From an uncultured Eubacteriales bacterium (GTDB lineage: Bacteria; Bacillota; Clostridia; Christensenellales; Aristaeellaceae): a DNA stretch of 64,000 nt. Below are positions 1-8,374 of the stretch, piece after piece. The stretch's first letter is position 1, and each line of letters starts with the position of its first letter. Location: positions 1 through 64,000 of the forward strand of contig ONJM01000001.1 of NCBI GenBank assembly GCA_900318145.1, in the 5' to 3' direction. The notes under the pieces are model-generated. The model worked only from the letters and a program-made list of their open reading frames with translations. It searched no databases and had not been told where the DNA came from. Position numbers and translations under genes: made by a program.

Positions 1-91
1 CCTGCTTAAATTCGTTGTACGAATCTCAGGATAATCGCCTGTCGGCCAGTCGGATTTCTCAAAACCCCAACTGTCCGATTTACAGGGTACA
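1..91 (-). mobile_element. End of an IS3-like insertion sequence (runs off the window)
   Basis: Read on the minus strand from 91 leftward, the sequence begins TGTACCCTGTAAATCGGACA, which resembles the terminal inverted repeats of IS3/IS150-group elements (TGTA... followed by a GGACA block). It falls exactly where the reading frame of an alpha/beta-hydrolase-like protein stops making sense. A short perfect hairpin (ATTCGT, 3-base loop, ACGAAT; 10-24) lies inside. No transposase is visible because the element continues past the window edge. The family assignment is an inference from the terminus only. Confidence 0.4.
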
Positions 92-176
92 GTTTATTTT
101 CACCGTGCCCGAACCGGAAAAAGTCCATTGTGAAATCATCCGTCCTGATTGTTTCAGCCTGCGCTTTCATTTGCAT
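6..176 (-). pseudogene. 5' fragment of an alpha/beta hydrolase gene, cut by an insertion
   Basis: A 56-codon frame starts at 176 with AGGA about 8 bases upstream. Its first 27 residues (MQMKAQAETIRTDD..., then FTMDFFRFGHGENK) resemble the start of clostridial alpha/beta hydrolases, in which an FRFG-type motif precedes the strand leading to the oxyanion hole. From codon 28 the frame runs into the IS3-like end and stops at 6-8, so no nucleophile elbow, acid or histidine is present. It follows the small membrane-protein gene by 11 bases and was probably its operon partner. The family call rests on a short stretch and is tentative; the interruption itself is clear from the change in sequence at 91. 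Confidence 0.4.
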
Positions 177-187
177 GATTCCTGCGC

Positions 188-391
188 TTATTTGACCGCC
201 CTTGTTTTCTGAACGGTGGACCAGGCAAGAACGGGAACCGCGATCAGGTCAAAGACTCCGACGATCCTCTGGAACGTATCGGAGAGATCGAATTCGAATA
301 GTTCCGAGCCGGCCAGCAGGAAAGTGGCGACGGCTGTGACGATCAGGCTGATAATCCAGGTCAGATGCAGGTTTTCCTTACTCATGTTCAT
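188..391 (-). CDS. Small two-helix membrane protein
   Basis: A 67-residue protein with two hydrophobic stretches, about residues 12-30 (WIISLIVTAVATFLLAG) and 42-57 (IVGVFDLIAVPVLAWS), and a short basic tail (KTRAVK), so probably both ends are cytoplasmic. The start at 391 is supported by AAGGAAG seven bases upstream (395-402 on the plus strand). It lies directly ahead of the truncated hydrolase gene in the same direction. No family is recognised; short helix-helix proteins like this often sit beside hydrolases or regulators in Clostridia, but no function can be given. Confidence 0.6.
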   Translation of the reverse strand: MNMSKENLHLTWIISLIVTAVATFLLAGSELFEFDLSDTFQRIVGVFDLIAVPVLAWSTVQKTRAVK

Positions 392-619
392 ATACTTCCT
401 TCCGGTTTTGATTTATTGTACGGAGTGTTCCATGTGCCGCGTTTTTTCCGCATGCATTTTTATATACGCTGCGGCGGTGGGAATGGCAGTTTTTTACAAA
501 ACTAACCGCGTGCGGGCTGCGTCCGGGCCGCGAACGGTCACCTGCGAGGGACGGAGGATTTCTTTCGGCCGTGAAGAATTATAATGTATTATCCCCAAAG
601 ACGGGAGGAGAAGAAAACA

Positions 620-1564
620 ATGAAAAAAGGGTTTGTACTGATTCTCGTTCTGGCGATCATCACAATGCTGACGGCCGGCTGTTCTGCCTTTGCCGAGGAA
701 GCGTCCGCGTCCGGGCCGGAAGAGGAATATGTTCCCAAAAGGATCCGGCTGTCCGAAAGCAACAGGGGACCTGTGAAGGTGGAACAGGAAAACGGTGAAG
801 TGGAGTATGAAGCGCTGTTTTCCGACGGTTTGCTGAACAAGCTGGAAGTGGAACTGGAGGACGACGACGCTGAATACGAAGTCCGGTACAGCGCGGACGG
901 AAAGATTGAATACGCCGAATATGAAACGGACGACGGGGAGATCTATTTCGACGGCTCGGAATGGCACGACGGCGACGGGGAAAAGGTGGAGGGCCCGGAC
1001 CTTTCCTTCATGAAGAAGTATTTTGACGGATACAGGCTGAAGCATTCCGCCTACCCGCACAATACCATGGGCCTGGTGGGACTGCCGCTCCGGGAACTCT
1101 ATCCGCAGCAGACCCGGAAATGGTACCATATCCTGCCGGTGGATCTCACAAAGGAAGGCGTGTTCCGTTACCCGACGGTTGTCAGCAACATGTACTATAT
1201 GGGGTACTGCGAACTGACGGTGCAGGACGGGAAAGTAACCGTGGATTACGCGGTTCCCCTTGGCAATTTTACGCCGGAAAAACAGTGCATGGCCTGGTTC
1301 ACCGACATTCAGGAAATTACCCCGGCCTTCCTGGATAATCCGCAGAGCGATTACAGGTACGGAAAACCGGTGGATATTCAGACCGAGCTGAAAGGACAGG
1401 ATACGGCGCTGCTGTTTATGTGCAACACGGTGTCCTACCAGATTCCGCTGACCGATAACTTTACATTCCCTGCAAAGTTCTATTCCACCAGTCCGTCGGT
1501 ACAGGCGCTGCAGCAGGAACTGCGGGAGCTGCTCCGGAAGACGGAGAGCGGAGCGGCGGAATAA
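620..1564 (+). CDS. Secreted lipoprotein of unknown function
   Basis: A 314-residue predicted lipoprotein. The signal sequence MKKGFVLILVLAIITMLTAGC ends in a lipobox (LTAGC) with Cys21 as the acylated residue. An acidic stretch, rich in Glu and Asp, follows at about residues 40-130 (repeated YE, DDDAEYE and DDGE runs), then a mixed C-terminal region with YHILPVDL and WFTDIQEI. The start at 620 was chosen over an upstream ATG at 584 because GGGAGGAG lies 11 bases before it and because the signal peptide begins there. A TATAAT at 580-585 is a possible -10 box. No close family is recognised; extracytoplasmic location is well supported and function is not. Confidence 0.8.
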   Translation: MKKGFVLILVLAIITMLTAGCSAFAEEASASGPEEEYVPKRIRLSESNRGPVKVEQENGEVEYEALFSDGLLNKLEVELEDDDAEYEVRYSADGKIEYAEYETDDGEIYFDGSEWHDGDGEKVEGPDLSFMKKYFDGYRLKHSAYPHNTMGLVGLPLRELYPQQTRKWYHILPVDLTKEGVFRYPTVVSNMYYMGYCELTVQDGKVTVDYAVPLGNFTPEKQCMAWFTDIQEITPAFLDNPQSDYRYGKPVDIQTELKGQDTALLFMCNTVSYQIPLTDNFTFPAKFYSTSPSVQALQQELRELLRKTESGAAE

Positions 1565-1620
1565 TACATTCAATTATTCTTGTTTGGATTGGGCCGGCCA
1601 TAAGGCCCGGATCCGCAATG

Positions 1621-1648
1621 CGGCGGGATATTCCCCGCCGTTTTGTTT
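1621..1648 (+). terminator. Rho-independent terminator
   Basis: A seven-base-pair stem, CGGCGGG and CCCGCCG, with a six-base loop, followed by TTTTGTTT. It lies 57 bases after the lipoprotein gene and closes that unit. Confidence 0.8.
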
Positions 1649-1737
1649 ATGTAAGAGGTCTGGCATGAAAGTGAAGAGAAACTGCAGCGGATGAATGAAA
1701 AAAAGTGTATAATAGGCTTCAGAGGGAGGCGTTGAAG

Positions 1738-2874
1738 ATGAGGCATCGTTTTGCGGTTCTTCTGGTTCTTTTGCTTTGCGGAATTGCGGTATGCGCGCAG
1801 GCGGAATATGTCGTCGGAACGGATATCGCCGGGAAGGATATCACCGATTTCTACTATACGCTCAGCGCCTCCACGTACCCGCCCGTATATCAGCGGTACC
1901 GGTTCTGCAGGGAGAACGGGAAAAAACTGTTTTACCATGAATCCCGGCAGGGCGGCGGCTGGCCGCAGACGGAAGAGGATATTGTCGCTTCGGGCACCAG
2001 AGAGCTTACGGAAAAGGAATGGTCCGCGTTTGTCAGCTGCCTGCGCGGCGGAACGGTGACCGGGCGCAGCGACGAGGTTATTGACGGGGACGAAGGACCG
2101 TGGATGTACCTGTACTGGACAGGGGATGAAGGAACTATTCAGGAATTCAGGTTTGCGTCCCCGGCTGAAGAGAATGAGTTTATTGAGCTGTGTTCCAGCC
2201 TGGCGCAGAACCACATCCTGACATACTTCCGGTTTTCCAGGGGCGGCTATATGGTACCGCAGTCCTGGGAGATTACGCTTCATAACGGCGGCTACACCAT
2301 TCAGCGGAACGATGATGAACCGAGGGTGTTCGATGCGGACCTGGTGGCGGAACTGCTGAAGGTGATTGAATCGAACAATCTTGAGTCCTGGAACGGCTTC
2401 CACGAAAGCGATCCGGATGTGCTGGACGGTGAGGGCTTCATGCTGGAGATGAGATTCGCGGACGGCACATCGGTTTACGCTTCCGGGGACAACGCTTTCC
2501 CGGACAACTATTCCGGCGCCTCGGACGGCATTGAGGCGATCATGGAAAAAGAGGAAATGTGCCGTATTGCCGGTACATACAGATACGAAGGGGAAGGCTT
2601 TGGCGGGGATTTCACCATTACGCTGAATCCGGACGGCACCTATACCTTTTATGAAGGCCCGCTGAGCAGTTATATCGGCGGGGGAACATGGTACGTTTAT
2701 TACAGAACGGTGTATATGACGGAAACGAACGGCTATGACCTGCAGTTCATGTTTGACCTGCAGGATGACGCCCTGGCCTATTACGCGGTGGGATCGGACG
2801 CTTTTCCTTACGCGGAGGTTTCCGACGGGGAACGTTTTATGCGGCAGGATATGTCCGGGGCGCAGGCGGAATAA
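1738..2874 (+). CDS. Secreted protein with a C-terminal lipocalin-like beta domain
   Basis: A 378-residue exported protein. The signal peptide (MRHRFAVLLVLLLCGIAVCAQA) ends at an AQA-E site without a lipobox, so the protein is probably released or loosely wall-bound. The middle holds alternating strands rich in Trp, Tyr and Gly; the last 90 residues (AGTYRYEGEG, ITLNPDGTYTFYEG, GGTWYVYYRTVYMTE) look like the small beta-barrel found in many secreted clostridial proteins. Start 1738 has GAGGGAGG ten bases upstream; an ATG at 1705 lies upstream of that site and is out of context for a signal peptide. TATAAT at 1708-1713 is a likely -10 box, so the gene is probably monocistronic. No enzymatic motif is seen. 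Confidence 0.75.
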   Translation: MRHRFAVLLVLLLCGIAVCAQAEYVVGTDIAGKDITDFYYTLSASTYPPVYQRYRFCRENGKKLFYHESRQGGGWPQTEEDIVASGTRELTEKEWSAFVSCLRGGTVTGRSDEVIDGDEGPWMYLYWTGDEGTIQEFRFASPAEENEFIELCSSLAQNHILTYFRFSRGGYMVPQSWEITLHNGGYTIQRNDDEPRVFDADLVAELLKVIESNNLESWNGFHESDPDVLDGEGFMLEMRFADGTSVYASGDNAFPDNYSGASDGIEAIMEKEEMCRIAGTYRYEGEGFGGDFTITLNPDGTYTFYEGPLSSYIGGGTWYVYYRTVYMTETNGYDLQFMFDLQDDALAYYAVGSDAFPYAEVSDGERFMRQDMSGAQAE

Positions 2875-2944
2875 TCCTTCCGGCGGAGGCCAATTGAGGG
2901 ATTCTTCTGAGTGTATGCCGGCTGACCCTGGGGTAACCGGGATA

Positions 2945-2973
2945 TTGACAGCCGCCTGTGTTTCCTGTATCGT
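2945..2973 (+). promoter_or_regulatory. Sigma-A promoter for the downstream three-gene group
   Basis: TTGACA (2945-2950), a 17-base spacer and TATCGT (2968-2973) stand 42 bases ahead of the start at 3015. This would drive the flavin-binding protein and the overlapping cyclo-ligase and Nudix genes. Confidence 0.6.
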
Positions 2974-3014
2974 TTTTCGCAGAAGAAAAATCCTGATACA
3001 GGGAGGTATATCGA

Positions 3015-3416
3015 ATGGACGGTATTGAAAAAGTATGTAAATTCCTGGAAGAATGCGGCGTGTATTACCTGGCGACGGCGGAGGGGGACCAGCCCCGGGT
3101 GCGGCCTTTCGGCACGGTGATGGTCTATGAGGGAAAGCTGTACATCCAGACCGGTAAGGTCAAGCCGGTTTCACACCAGCTTGCGGCGAATCCCAAAGCC
3201 GAGATCTGCGGTTTCAAGGACGGAAAATGGATCCGGGTTTCCGGAGCACTGGTCAACGACGACCGGGTGGAAGCGAAGACGGCCATGCTGGACAAGTACC
3301 CGACCCTGAAGGGCATGTACAGCGCGGAGGACGACAATACCCAGGTGCTGTATTTCCAGGGCGGCACAGCCGTGTTCGCCTCCTTCGGCGGAGCGCCGGA
3401 GACCGTTTCCTTCTGA
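3015..3416 (+). CDS. Pyridoxamine 5'-phosphate oxidase-family flavin split-barrel protein
   Basis: A 133-residue single-domain protein of the FMN-binding split-barrel (PNPOx/NimA-like) fold. Characteristic pieces are YYLATAEGDQPRVRPFG near the N-terminus, where the Arg-Pro-Arg-Pro-Phe turn binds the flavin phosphate in this family, then the strand KLYIQTGKVKPVSHQL and the segment AEICGFKDGKWIRVSG. Members bind FMN, F420 or haem and mostly act as reductases; the substrate cannot be read from sequence. GGGAGG lies eight bases ahead of the start. The stop overlaps the next start as TGATG, so it is translationally coupled to the folate gene. Confidence 0.85.
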   Translation: MDGIEKVCKFLEECGVYYLATAEGDQPRVRPFGTVMVYEGKLYIQTGKVKPVSHQLAANPKAEICGFKDGKWIRVSGALVNDDRVEAKTAMLDKYPTLKGMYSAEDDNTQVLYFQGGTAVFASFGGAPETVSF

Positions 3417-4003
3417 TGGAGAACATGAAAGACGCCCGCAAGGCTCTTCGAAAACAGTATATCCGGGCCCGCGAAAGCCTGCCCCCGGAAACGCGGGAAA
3501 CGTATTCGCTCCGCGCCGCGGAGCGGATCGTTTCATTGCCGGAATTCCGGGACGCTTCCACGGTGATGCTGTACCGGGCGGTCCGGGGAGAGATCAGCAT
3601 GGAATCCATTCCGGCGTACCCGGCTTCCGCGGGAAAGCGGTTTGTCTATCCGCGGTGCCTGAACGGGACGGAAATGGCGGCCATGATTCCCGCAGGATGG
3701 GAGAACGGGCCCTTCGGCATTCCGGAACCCTCGGCGGATTCCAGGACCGCCGCGCCGGAAGAAATCGACCTGATCGTCTGCCCGGGCACCGCTTTTGACG
3801 AACAGGGCACACGGCTGGGCATGGGCGGGGGATACTACGACCGGTTCCTGCCGCGGTGCGGGAAGGCGGTGCGGGTGATGGCGGCCTTCGAGGCGCAGCG
3901 GGCGGAAAAACTGCCCGCGGAAGATACGGACGCGCCCATGGATATTATTGTGACGGAGGAAGCTGTACGGCGGATCCGGAGAGGAGGAACCTCATGCGGC
4001 TGA
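3416..4003 (+). CDS. 5-formyltetrahydrofolate cyclo-ligase
   Basis: A 195-residue enzyme converting 5-formyl-THF to 5,10-methenyl-THF with ATP in the cytoplasm. Family marks: the basic N-terminal helix (DARKALRKQYIRARESLP), the ELD/GEI-type segment VRGEISMESIP, FVYPRC, and the nucleotide/folate loop DLIVCPGTAFDEQGTRLGMGGGYYDRFL at about 130-160, whose GMGGGYYD is diagnostic. Length matches the family (180-200). The start at 3416 shares bases with the previous stop (TGATG). It overlaps the next gene by ten bases, indicating one transcript. Confidence 0.92.
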   Translation: MENMKDARKALRKQYIRARESLPPETRETYSLRAAERIVSLPEFRDASTVMLYRAVRGEISMESIPAYPASAGKRFVYPRCLNGTEMAAMIPAGWENGPFGIPEPSADSRTAAPEEIDLIVCPGTAFDEQGTRLGMGGGYYDRFLPRCGKAVRVMAAFEAQRAEKLPAEDTDAPMDIIVTEEAVRRIRRGGTSCG

Positions 4004-4461
4004 CCACGCTTTGCTACGCGGAAAACAAGGGCCGGTGGCTGATGATGCACCGGGTGAAGAAGGACGCGGACGAGAACGCCGGGAAATGGATCGGCCTCGG
4101 GGGACACATGCGGGAGGACGAGAGCCCGGAGGAATGCGTCCGCCGGGAAGTCCGGGAGGAAGCCGGTCTGGAGCTGCGGGACCTGCGGCTGCGCGGGATT
4201 ATTACCTTCATCCTGCCGGACTGGGGAAACGAGCTGACTTTCCTCTACACCGCCCGGGCGGAGGAAAAGGAATTGCCGGACTGCGCGGAAGGCGTGCTTC
4301 GCTGGGTGCCGCTGGAGGAGGTCGCGGAGCTGCCGCTGTGGGAAGGGGACCGGATATTCCTGCCGCTGCTGCGGAAGCGGCGGGACTGCTTTTCCCTGAA
4401 GCTGAACTACGCACCGGGCGGCGCGCTGCTGGATTATGAGCTTACGCCGGAGGGTGAATGA
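3994..4461 (+). CDS. Nudix hydrolase, 8-oxo-dGTP diphosphatase-like
   Basis: A 155-residue Nudix protein. The Nudix box is intact at about residues 38-60: [20 protein letters not shown] followed by EAGLEL fits Gx5Ex7REUxEExGU. The start ([24 protein letters not shown]) and the GKWIGLGGH lead-in match MutT/YtkD-like 8-oxo-dGTP diphosphatases, which hydrolyse nucleoside diphosphate-linked compounds and often clear oxidised nucleotides. The true substrate is not determined by sequence. GAGAGGAGG precedes the start, which lies within the end of the cyclo-ligase gene; the two are co-expressed. Confidence 0.88.
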   Translation: MRLTTLCYAENKGRWLMMHRVKKDADENAGKWIGLGGHMREDESPEECVRREVREEAGLELRDLRLRGIITFILPDWGNELTFLYTARAEEKELPDCAEGVLRWVPLEEVAELPLWEGDRIFLPLLRKRRDCFSLKLNYAPGGALLDYELTPEGE

Positions 4462-4489
4462 CCGAAGGCAGAAACAAGGAGGAATCCGG

Positions 4490-5692
4490 ATGCCTTTTAT
4501 AATCGTTCGGAATGATATTACCCGGATGCGGACGGATGCCATCGTCAACGCCGCCAACAATTCCCTGCTGGGAGGCGGCGGGGTGGACGGCGCGATTCAC
4601 CGCGCGGCCGGGCCGGAACTGCTGGAGGAATGCAGGACGCTGGGCGGATGTGAGACCGGGCAGGCGAAGATTACCCGGGGATACAGGCTGCCGGCGAAAT
4701 ATGTGATCCATACCGTAGGGCCTGTCTGGCACGGCGGGAGAAACGGCGAGAAGGAACTGCTGACCGCCTGCTACCGGAATTCCCTGATGCTGGCGGAAAA
4801 ATACGGCTGCGAGTCGGTGGCCTTCCCGATGATTTCAGCCGGGGCTTACGGATACCCGAAGGAGCAGGCGGCGGGAATCGCGGCGGATACCATTACGGCG
4901 TTCCTGCAGGACCATGACATGACGGTTTACCTGGTGGTTTTCGGATCTGATGAGTTCCGGACCGGAAAGAAGCTGTTCCGGGAAGTGCAGGAATATATCG
5001 ACGACAACTACGCCGACAGCCATTTCAAAAGCAACGTGGAATCCGTGCGGGCCAAGCTGTGGCATCGGGACAGCAAAGCCGCGATGGAAATGGACCAGGC
5101 GCTGGCAGAGACGGACAGCGAAAACAAATACAGCGCACCACGGGCAGAATTGGTGCAAAATGATGACAAAGCTTTATTCATGCAGAGCGGAAAAGGTGCG
5201 AAATGCTCATTTTATGGCGCTTTGCAGGATGATCTGGAACAGAATGATTTACAGTATGCACCAACATTACCTATTGACCAATATACATCGGCTAAAACCT
5301 CCGCACCATCCGCACCGGACTGGGAAGCGCTGCTGCGGAAGACGGACGAAGGCTTTTCCGAAGCGCTGCTGCGGCTGATCACCGAAAGGGGAATGACGGA
5401 CGCCCAGTGCTACAAGAAGGCGAACGTGGACCGGAAACTGTTCAGCAAGATCCGGTCCAATCCGGCGTACAAGCCGGGAAAACCGACGGTGATGGCTTTC
5501 GCGGTGGCGCTGGAGCTGGACCTGCGGGAGACGAAGGAGCTGCTGAAAAAAGCGGGCTTCGCGCTTTCCCGCAGCAGCAGATTTGACATCATTCTGGAAT
5601 ACTTCATCAAAACGCGGCAATATAATATCTACGAGATCAACGAAGTGCTGTTCCAGTACGACATGCCCCTGCTGGGTTCCGGCATGAACTGA
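4490..5692 (+). CDS. Macro-domain protein with C-terminal helical/HTH-like domain
   Basis: A 400-residue protein. Residues 1-165 are a macro domain: [23 protein letters not shown] forms the ADP-ribose-binding strand and glycine loop, and [13 protein letters not shown] the second phosphate loop. Macro domains bind or hydrolyse ADP-ribose, O-acetyl-ADP-ribose or ADP-ribosylated proteins. Residues 165-275 are a variable linker, AT-richer than the rest. Residues about 280-395 ([60 protein letters not shown]) form an all-alpha domain common in Firmicutes that resembles an XRE-like fold. GGAGG lies eight bases before the start. It precedes a VWA gene; the pairing may be functional. Confidence 0.8.
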   Translation: MPFIIVRNDITRMRTDAIVNAANNSLLGGGGVDGAIHRAAGPELLEECRTLGGCETGQAKITRGYRLPAKYVIHTVGPVWHGGRNGEKELLTACYRNSLMLAEKYGCESVAFPMISAGAYGYPKEQAAGIAADTITAFLQDHDMTVYLVVFGSDEFRTGKKLFREVQEYIDDNYADSHFKSNVESVRAKLWHRDSKAAMEMDQALAETDSENKYSAPRAELVQNDDKALFMQSGKGAKCSFYGALQDDLEQNDLQYAPTLPIDQYTSAKTSAPSAPDWEALLRKTDEGFSEALLRLITERGMTDAQCYKKANVDRKLFSKIRSNPAYKPGKPTVMAFAVALELDLRETKELLKKAGFALSRSSRFDIILEYFIKTRQYNIYEINEVLFQYDMPLLGSGMN

Positions 5693-5794
5693 AAATGTCG
5701 CCCGGCAGGCGACCGGAAAACCCTCCCGGCTGTGTATGATACGGATGCAGGGGACAGAAGAGCCCCTGAATCAGACACACGGGAGGGATTTGTT

Positions 5795-6445
5795 ATGAAA
5801 AAGAACCTGACAGAGATGGTCTTCATCCTCGATAAGAGCGGCTCCATGGCCGGCCTGGAATCGGACACGATCGGCGGCTTCAACAGCATGATCGAGCGGC
5901 AGAAGAAGGAGGAAGGCGAAGCGCTGGTTTCCACGGTCCTGTTTTCCGGCGACAGCACCGTGATTTACGACCGGGCGGATCTGCGGAAGATCGAGCCCAT
6001 GACGGACCGGCAGTACCGGGTCGGCGGCTGTACGGCGCTGATTGACGCGATCGGCGGCGCTATTCACCACATTGGCAACGTGCACAAATACGCCCGGGAG
6101 GAAGACCGGCCGGAGCACACAATCTTCGTGATCACCACGGACGGTATGGAGAACGCCAGCCGGCACTACACCGCCGGGGAAGTGAAGGATATGGTGAAGC
6201 GCCAGAAGGAGCGGTACGGCTGGGAATTCCTCTTCCTGGGCGCCAATATCGACGCGGTGGAAACAGCCGCCCGTTTCGGCATCGCAGGGGACCGTGCCGT
6301 GAATTTCAACAACGACGCGCAGGGCCAGGCACTGAACTACGCCGAAGTCAGCGAAGCTGTGCGCAGCGTGAGGGCGAACATCCCGCTGACCGGCGCCTGG
6401 AAACGCAGAATTGAAGAGGATTACGAGACGCGGCGCAAAAGGTAA
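5795..6445 (+). CDS. VWA-domain protein (TerY-like)
   Basis: A 216-residue cytoplasmic protein made of one von Willebrand factor A domain. The metal-ion-dependent adhesion site is complete: DKSGSM (DxSxS) at residues 12-17, the conserved Thr in GGCTALIDAIG, and the Asp in ITTDGMENAS. WEFLFLGANIDA is typical of short TerY-like VWA proteins linked to stress and phosphorylation systems. No signal peptide or transmembrane segment is present. GGGAGG stands ten bases upstream of the start, with TATGAT at 5735-5740 as a possible -10. It lies 102 bases after the macro-domain gene in the same direction, which suggests joint regulation around ADP-ribose signalling; that link is inference. Confidence 0.82.
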   Translation: MKKNLTEMVFILDKSGSMAGLESDTIGGFNSMIERQKKEEGEALVSTVLFSGDSTVIYDRADLRKIEPMTDRQYRVGGCTALIDAIGGAIHHIGNVHKYAREEDRPEHTIFVITTDGMENASRHYTAGEVKDMVKRQKERYGWEFLFLGANIDAVETAARFGIAGDRAVNFNNDAQGQALNYAEVSEAVRSVRANIPLTGAWKRRIEEDYETRRKR

Positions 6446-6463
6446 TCCGTTTCCGCCCGCCGC

Positions 6464-6492
6464 AGCCCATCCCGGACAGGGATGGGCTTTTC
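6464..6492 (+). terminator. Rho-independent terminator
   Basis: AGCCCATCCC pairs with GGGATGGGCT across a five-base loop, followed by TTTTC. It closes the VWA gene's transcript. Confidence 0.8.
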
Positions 6493-6520
6493 ACGTTCCG
6501 GGCGGGCGAAGTTCCCCTGC

Positions 6521-6549
6521 TTGATTTTTCCAGCAGCGGCAGGTAGAAT
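6521..6549 (+). promoter_or_regulatory. Promoter of the murB-rapZ-whiA operon
   Basis: TTGATT (6521-6526), a 17-base spacer and TAGAAT (6544-6549) lie about 40 bases before murB, right after a terminator. Confidence 0.65.
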
Positions 6550-6587
6550 ATACTTGGGATTGTTTGTAAAGGAGTATCCGCAGAAAA

Positions 6588-7472
6588 ATGTTTGACAGTT
6601 TTGAAGTGATCCGGAACGCTGATATGCGCCAGTATACGACGCTGAAGCTCGGCGGAACGGCGGACTGGCTGGCTTTCCCGGGGAGCGCGCAGGAGATCGC
6701 CGCGCTGTTCCGGGAGGCAAAGCAGGCGGGAATCCCCGTGACGGTGATCGGCCACGGGAGCAACCTGCTGGTGCTGGACGGCGGAATCCGCGGGCTGGTG
6801 ATCCGGGTGGAAAAGAATATGCGGGAGATCCGGCAGGAAGGGAACCGCCTGATCGCGCAGGCCGGCGCCATGCTGGGCTCCGTTGCCGCAGCGGCGGCGG
6901 AAGCCGGGCTGTCCGGGCTTGAGTTCGCTTCCGGAATCCCCGGAACGATCGGCGGCGCTATGACCATGAACGCGGGAGCCTACGGCGGGGAAATGGCGGA
7001 CGTGACGGTGCGGGTGGACGGTATCCGGCCGGACGGAACACCCGTATCCCTGGACCGGGAGCAAATGCGGTTCGGATACCGGGCCTCCGCGGTAACGGCG
7101 CTGGGAATCATTGTGACGGAGGTTACGATGGAACTGCAGCCGGGGGATCCCGCGGCGATCCGGGCGCGGATGGCCGAGCTGAACGCCATGCGCGCGGAAA
7201 AGCAGCCGCTGGACGTTCCGAGCGCGGGCAGCACCTTCAAACGGCCGGAAGGCTATTACGCCTCCGCGCTGATCGACCAGTGCGGACTGAAGGGATACAG
7301 CGTCGGCGGCGCCCAGGTCAGTCAGAAACACGCCGGTTTCCTGGTGAACACCGGGAGCAGCAGCCAGGATTATCTGGACCTGGTGCGGACGGTGCAGCGG
7401 ATTGTCGGAGAAAGGGCAGGCGTACAGCTGGAGCCTGAAATCCGCATTATCGGAGAGGAGGCTCCGGCGTGA
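6588..7472 (+). CDS. murB: UDP-N-acetylenolpyruvoylglucosamine reductase
   Basis: A 294-residue cytoplasmic FAD enzyme that reduces UDP-GlcNAc-enolpyruvate to UDP-MurNAc, the second committed step of peptidoglycan synthesis. Seen: TTLKLGGTADWL near residue 20, the FAD pyrophosphate loop VIGHGSNLLVLDGGIRGLVI at about 54-73, GLEFASGIPGTIGGAMTMNAGAYGGEM, the RFGYRAS motif with the catalytic-site Arg/Tyr, and AGSTFKRPEGYYA with the serine proton donor. It is the Bacillus-type (type II) enzyme by length. AAGGAG lies upstream of the ATG. Its stop overlaps rapZ by four bases. Confidence 0.95.
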   Translation: MFDSFEVIRNADMRQYTTLKLGGTADWLAFPGSAQEIAALFREAKQAGIPVTVIGHGSNLLVLDGGIRGLVIRVEKNMREIRQEGNRLIAQAGAMLGSVAAAAAEAGLSGLEFASGIPGTIGGAMTMNAGAYGGEMADVTVRVDGIRPDGTPVSLDREQMRFGYRASAVTALGIIVTEVTMELQPGDPAAIRARMAELNAMRAEKQPLDVPSAGSTFKRPEGYYASALIDQCGLKGYSVGGAQVSQKHAGFLVNTGSSSQDYLDLVRTVQRIVGERAGVQLEPEIRIIGEEAPA

Positions 7473-8374
7473 AATACCTGATCGTTACCGGGCTCAGCGG
7501 CGCCGGAAAGACTGCGTGCGTCCGCTATCTGGAGGACAGAGGCAGTTTCTGCATGGACAACATTCCGCCCATGCTGCTGCCGAAGCTGCTGGAAGCCTTC
7601 GATACGGGAATCACCCGCTGGAATACGGTGACCATTGCGGTGGATATCCGCAGCGGTGAGTTTTTCGACGCCCACGCGGTGGCGCAGATGATCCGGGAAC
7701 TGAGCCGGGGCGGGCATTCCATGGAAACCATATTCATGGAAGCAAGCGACGATACGCTGCTGGCCCGGTACAAGGAGACCCGGCGGGATCATCCGCTGAG
7801 CCAGGAAGGGCTGTCGCTGACGCAGGCGATCGCGGAGGAAAGGCTGCGGCTGCAGCCCCTGCGGGAAACGGCGGACTACGTGATCGACACAACCGGGCTT
7901 TCTTCCCGGGATATGCGGAAAAAACTGGATGAATCCCTGAAAACCACCGGGGCGGCGGAACCGCCGATCCGGGCGGAAGTGATGAGCTTCGGCTTCAAGC
8001 GTGGTCTGCCGCGGCAGGCGGACCTGGTGATTGATGTCCGGTTCCTGCCGAATCCTTTCTACATTGAGAGCATGTGCCGCCATACCGGGCTGGATCCGGA
8101 CGTACGGGAATTTGTGACGGAGCATCCCGTGACAAAGGAGTTCATGAAAAAATGGACGGATCTGCTGTCCTTCCTGATCCCCTGCTACAGGGAGGAAGGG
8201 AAGCACCGGCTGGTGATCGCCGTCGGCTGTACCGGCGGGGTGCACCGGAGCGTTACCATCGCGGAGGCGATCGGAGCGTTTCTGCGGGAGCAGGGACTGC
8301 CCACGGAAATCAGCCACAGGGATCTGCTGCTGGAGCAGGCCCGCTGGAATACACCGCATGAGGACGGGGAATAA
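7469..8374 (+). CDS. rapZ: RNase adapter / nucleotide-binding protein RapZ (YvcJ)
   Basis: A 301-residue cytoplasmic protein. The N-terminal kinase-like domain has a Walker A motif GLSGAGKT at residues 8-15 and FCMDNIPPMLLPKL typical of the family; the C-terminal domain holds FGFKRGLP, DVRFLPNPF and GCTGGVHRSV, the last of which forms the effector site known to bind GlcN6P in E. coli RapZ. In E. coli RapZ guides RNase E to GlmZ; in Bacillus YvcJ has nucleotidase activity and affects competence. Overlap with murB (four bases) and with whiA (one base) shows a single operon. Cell-wall precursor sensing is a plausible role here. Confidence 0.94.
   Translation: MKYLIVTGLSGAGKTACVRYLEDRGSFCMDNIPPMLLPKLLEAFDTGITRWNTVTIAVDIRSGEFFDAHAVAQMIRELSRGGHSMETIFMEASDDTLLARYKETRRDHPLSQEGLSLTQAIAEERLRLQPLRETADYVIDTTGLSSRDMRKKLDESLKTTGAAEPPIRAEVMSFGFKRGLPRQADLVIDVRFLPNPFYIESMCRHTGLDPDVREFVTEHPVTKEFMKKWTDLLSFLIPCYREEGKHRLVIAVGCTGGVHRSVTIAEAIGAFLREQGLPTEISHRDLLLEQARWNTPHEDGE

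Noticed and set aside
494-1573. Long leftward frame opposite the first lipoprotein gene
   Set aside because: Typical antisense openness of GC-rich coding DNA; the rightward gene has a signal peptide, a ribosome site and a terminator.
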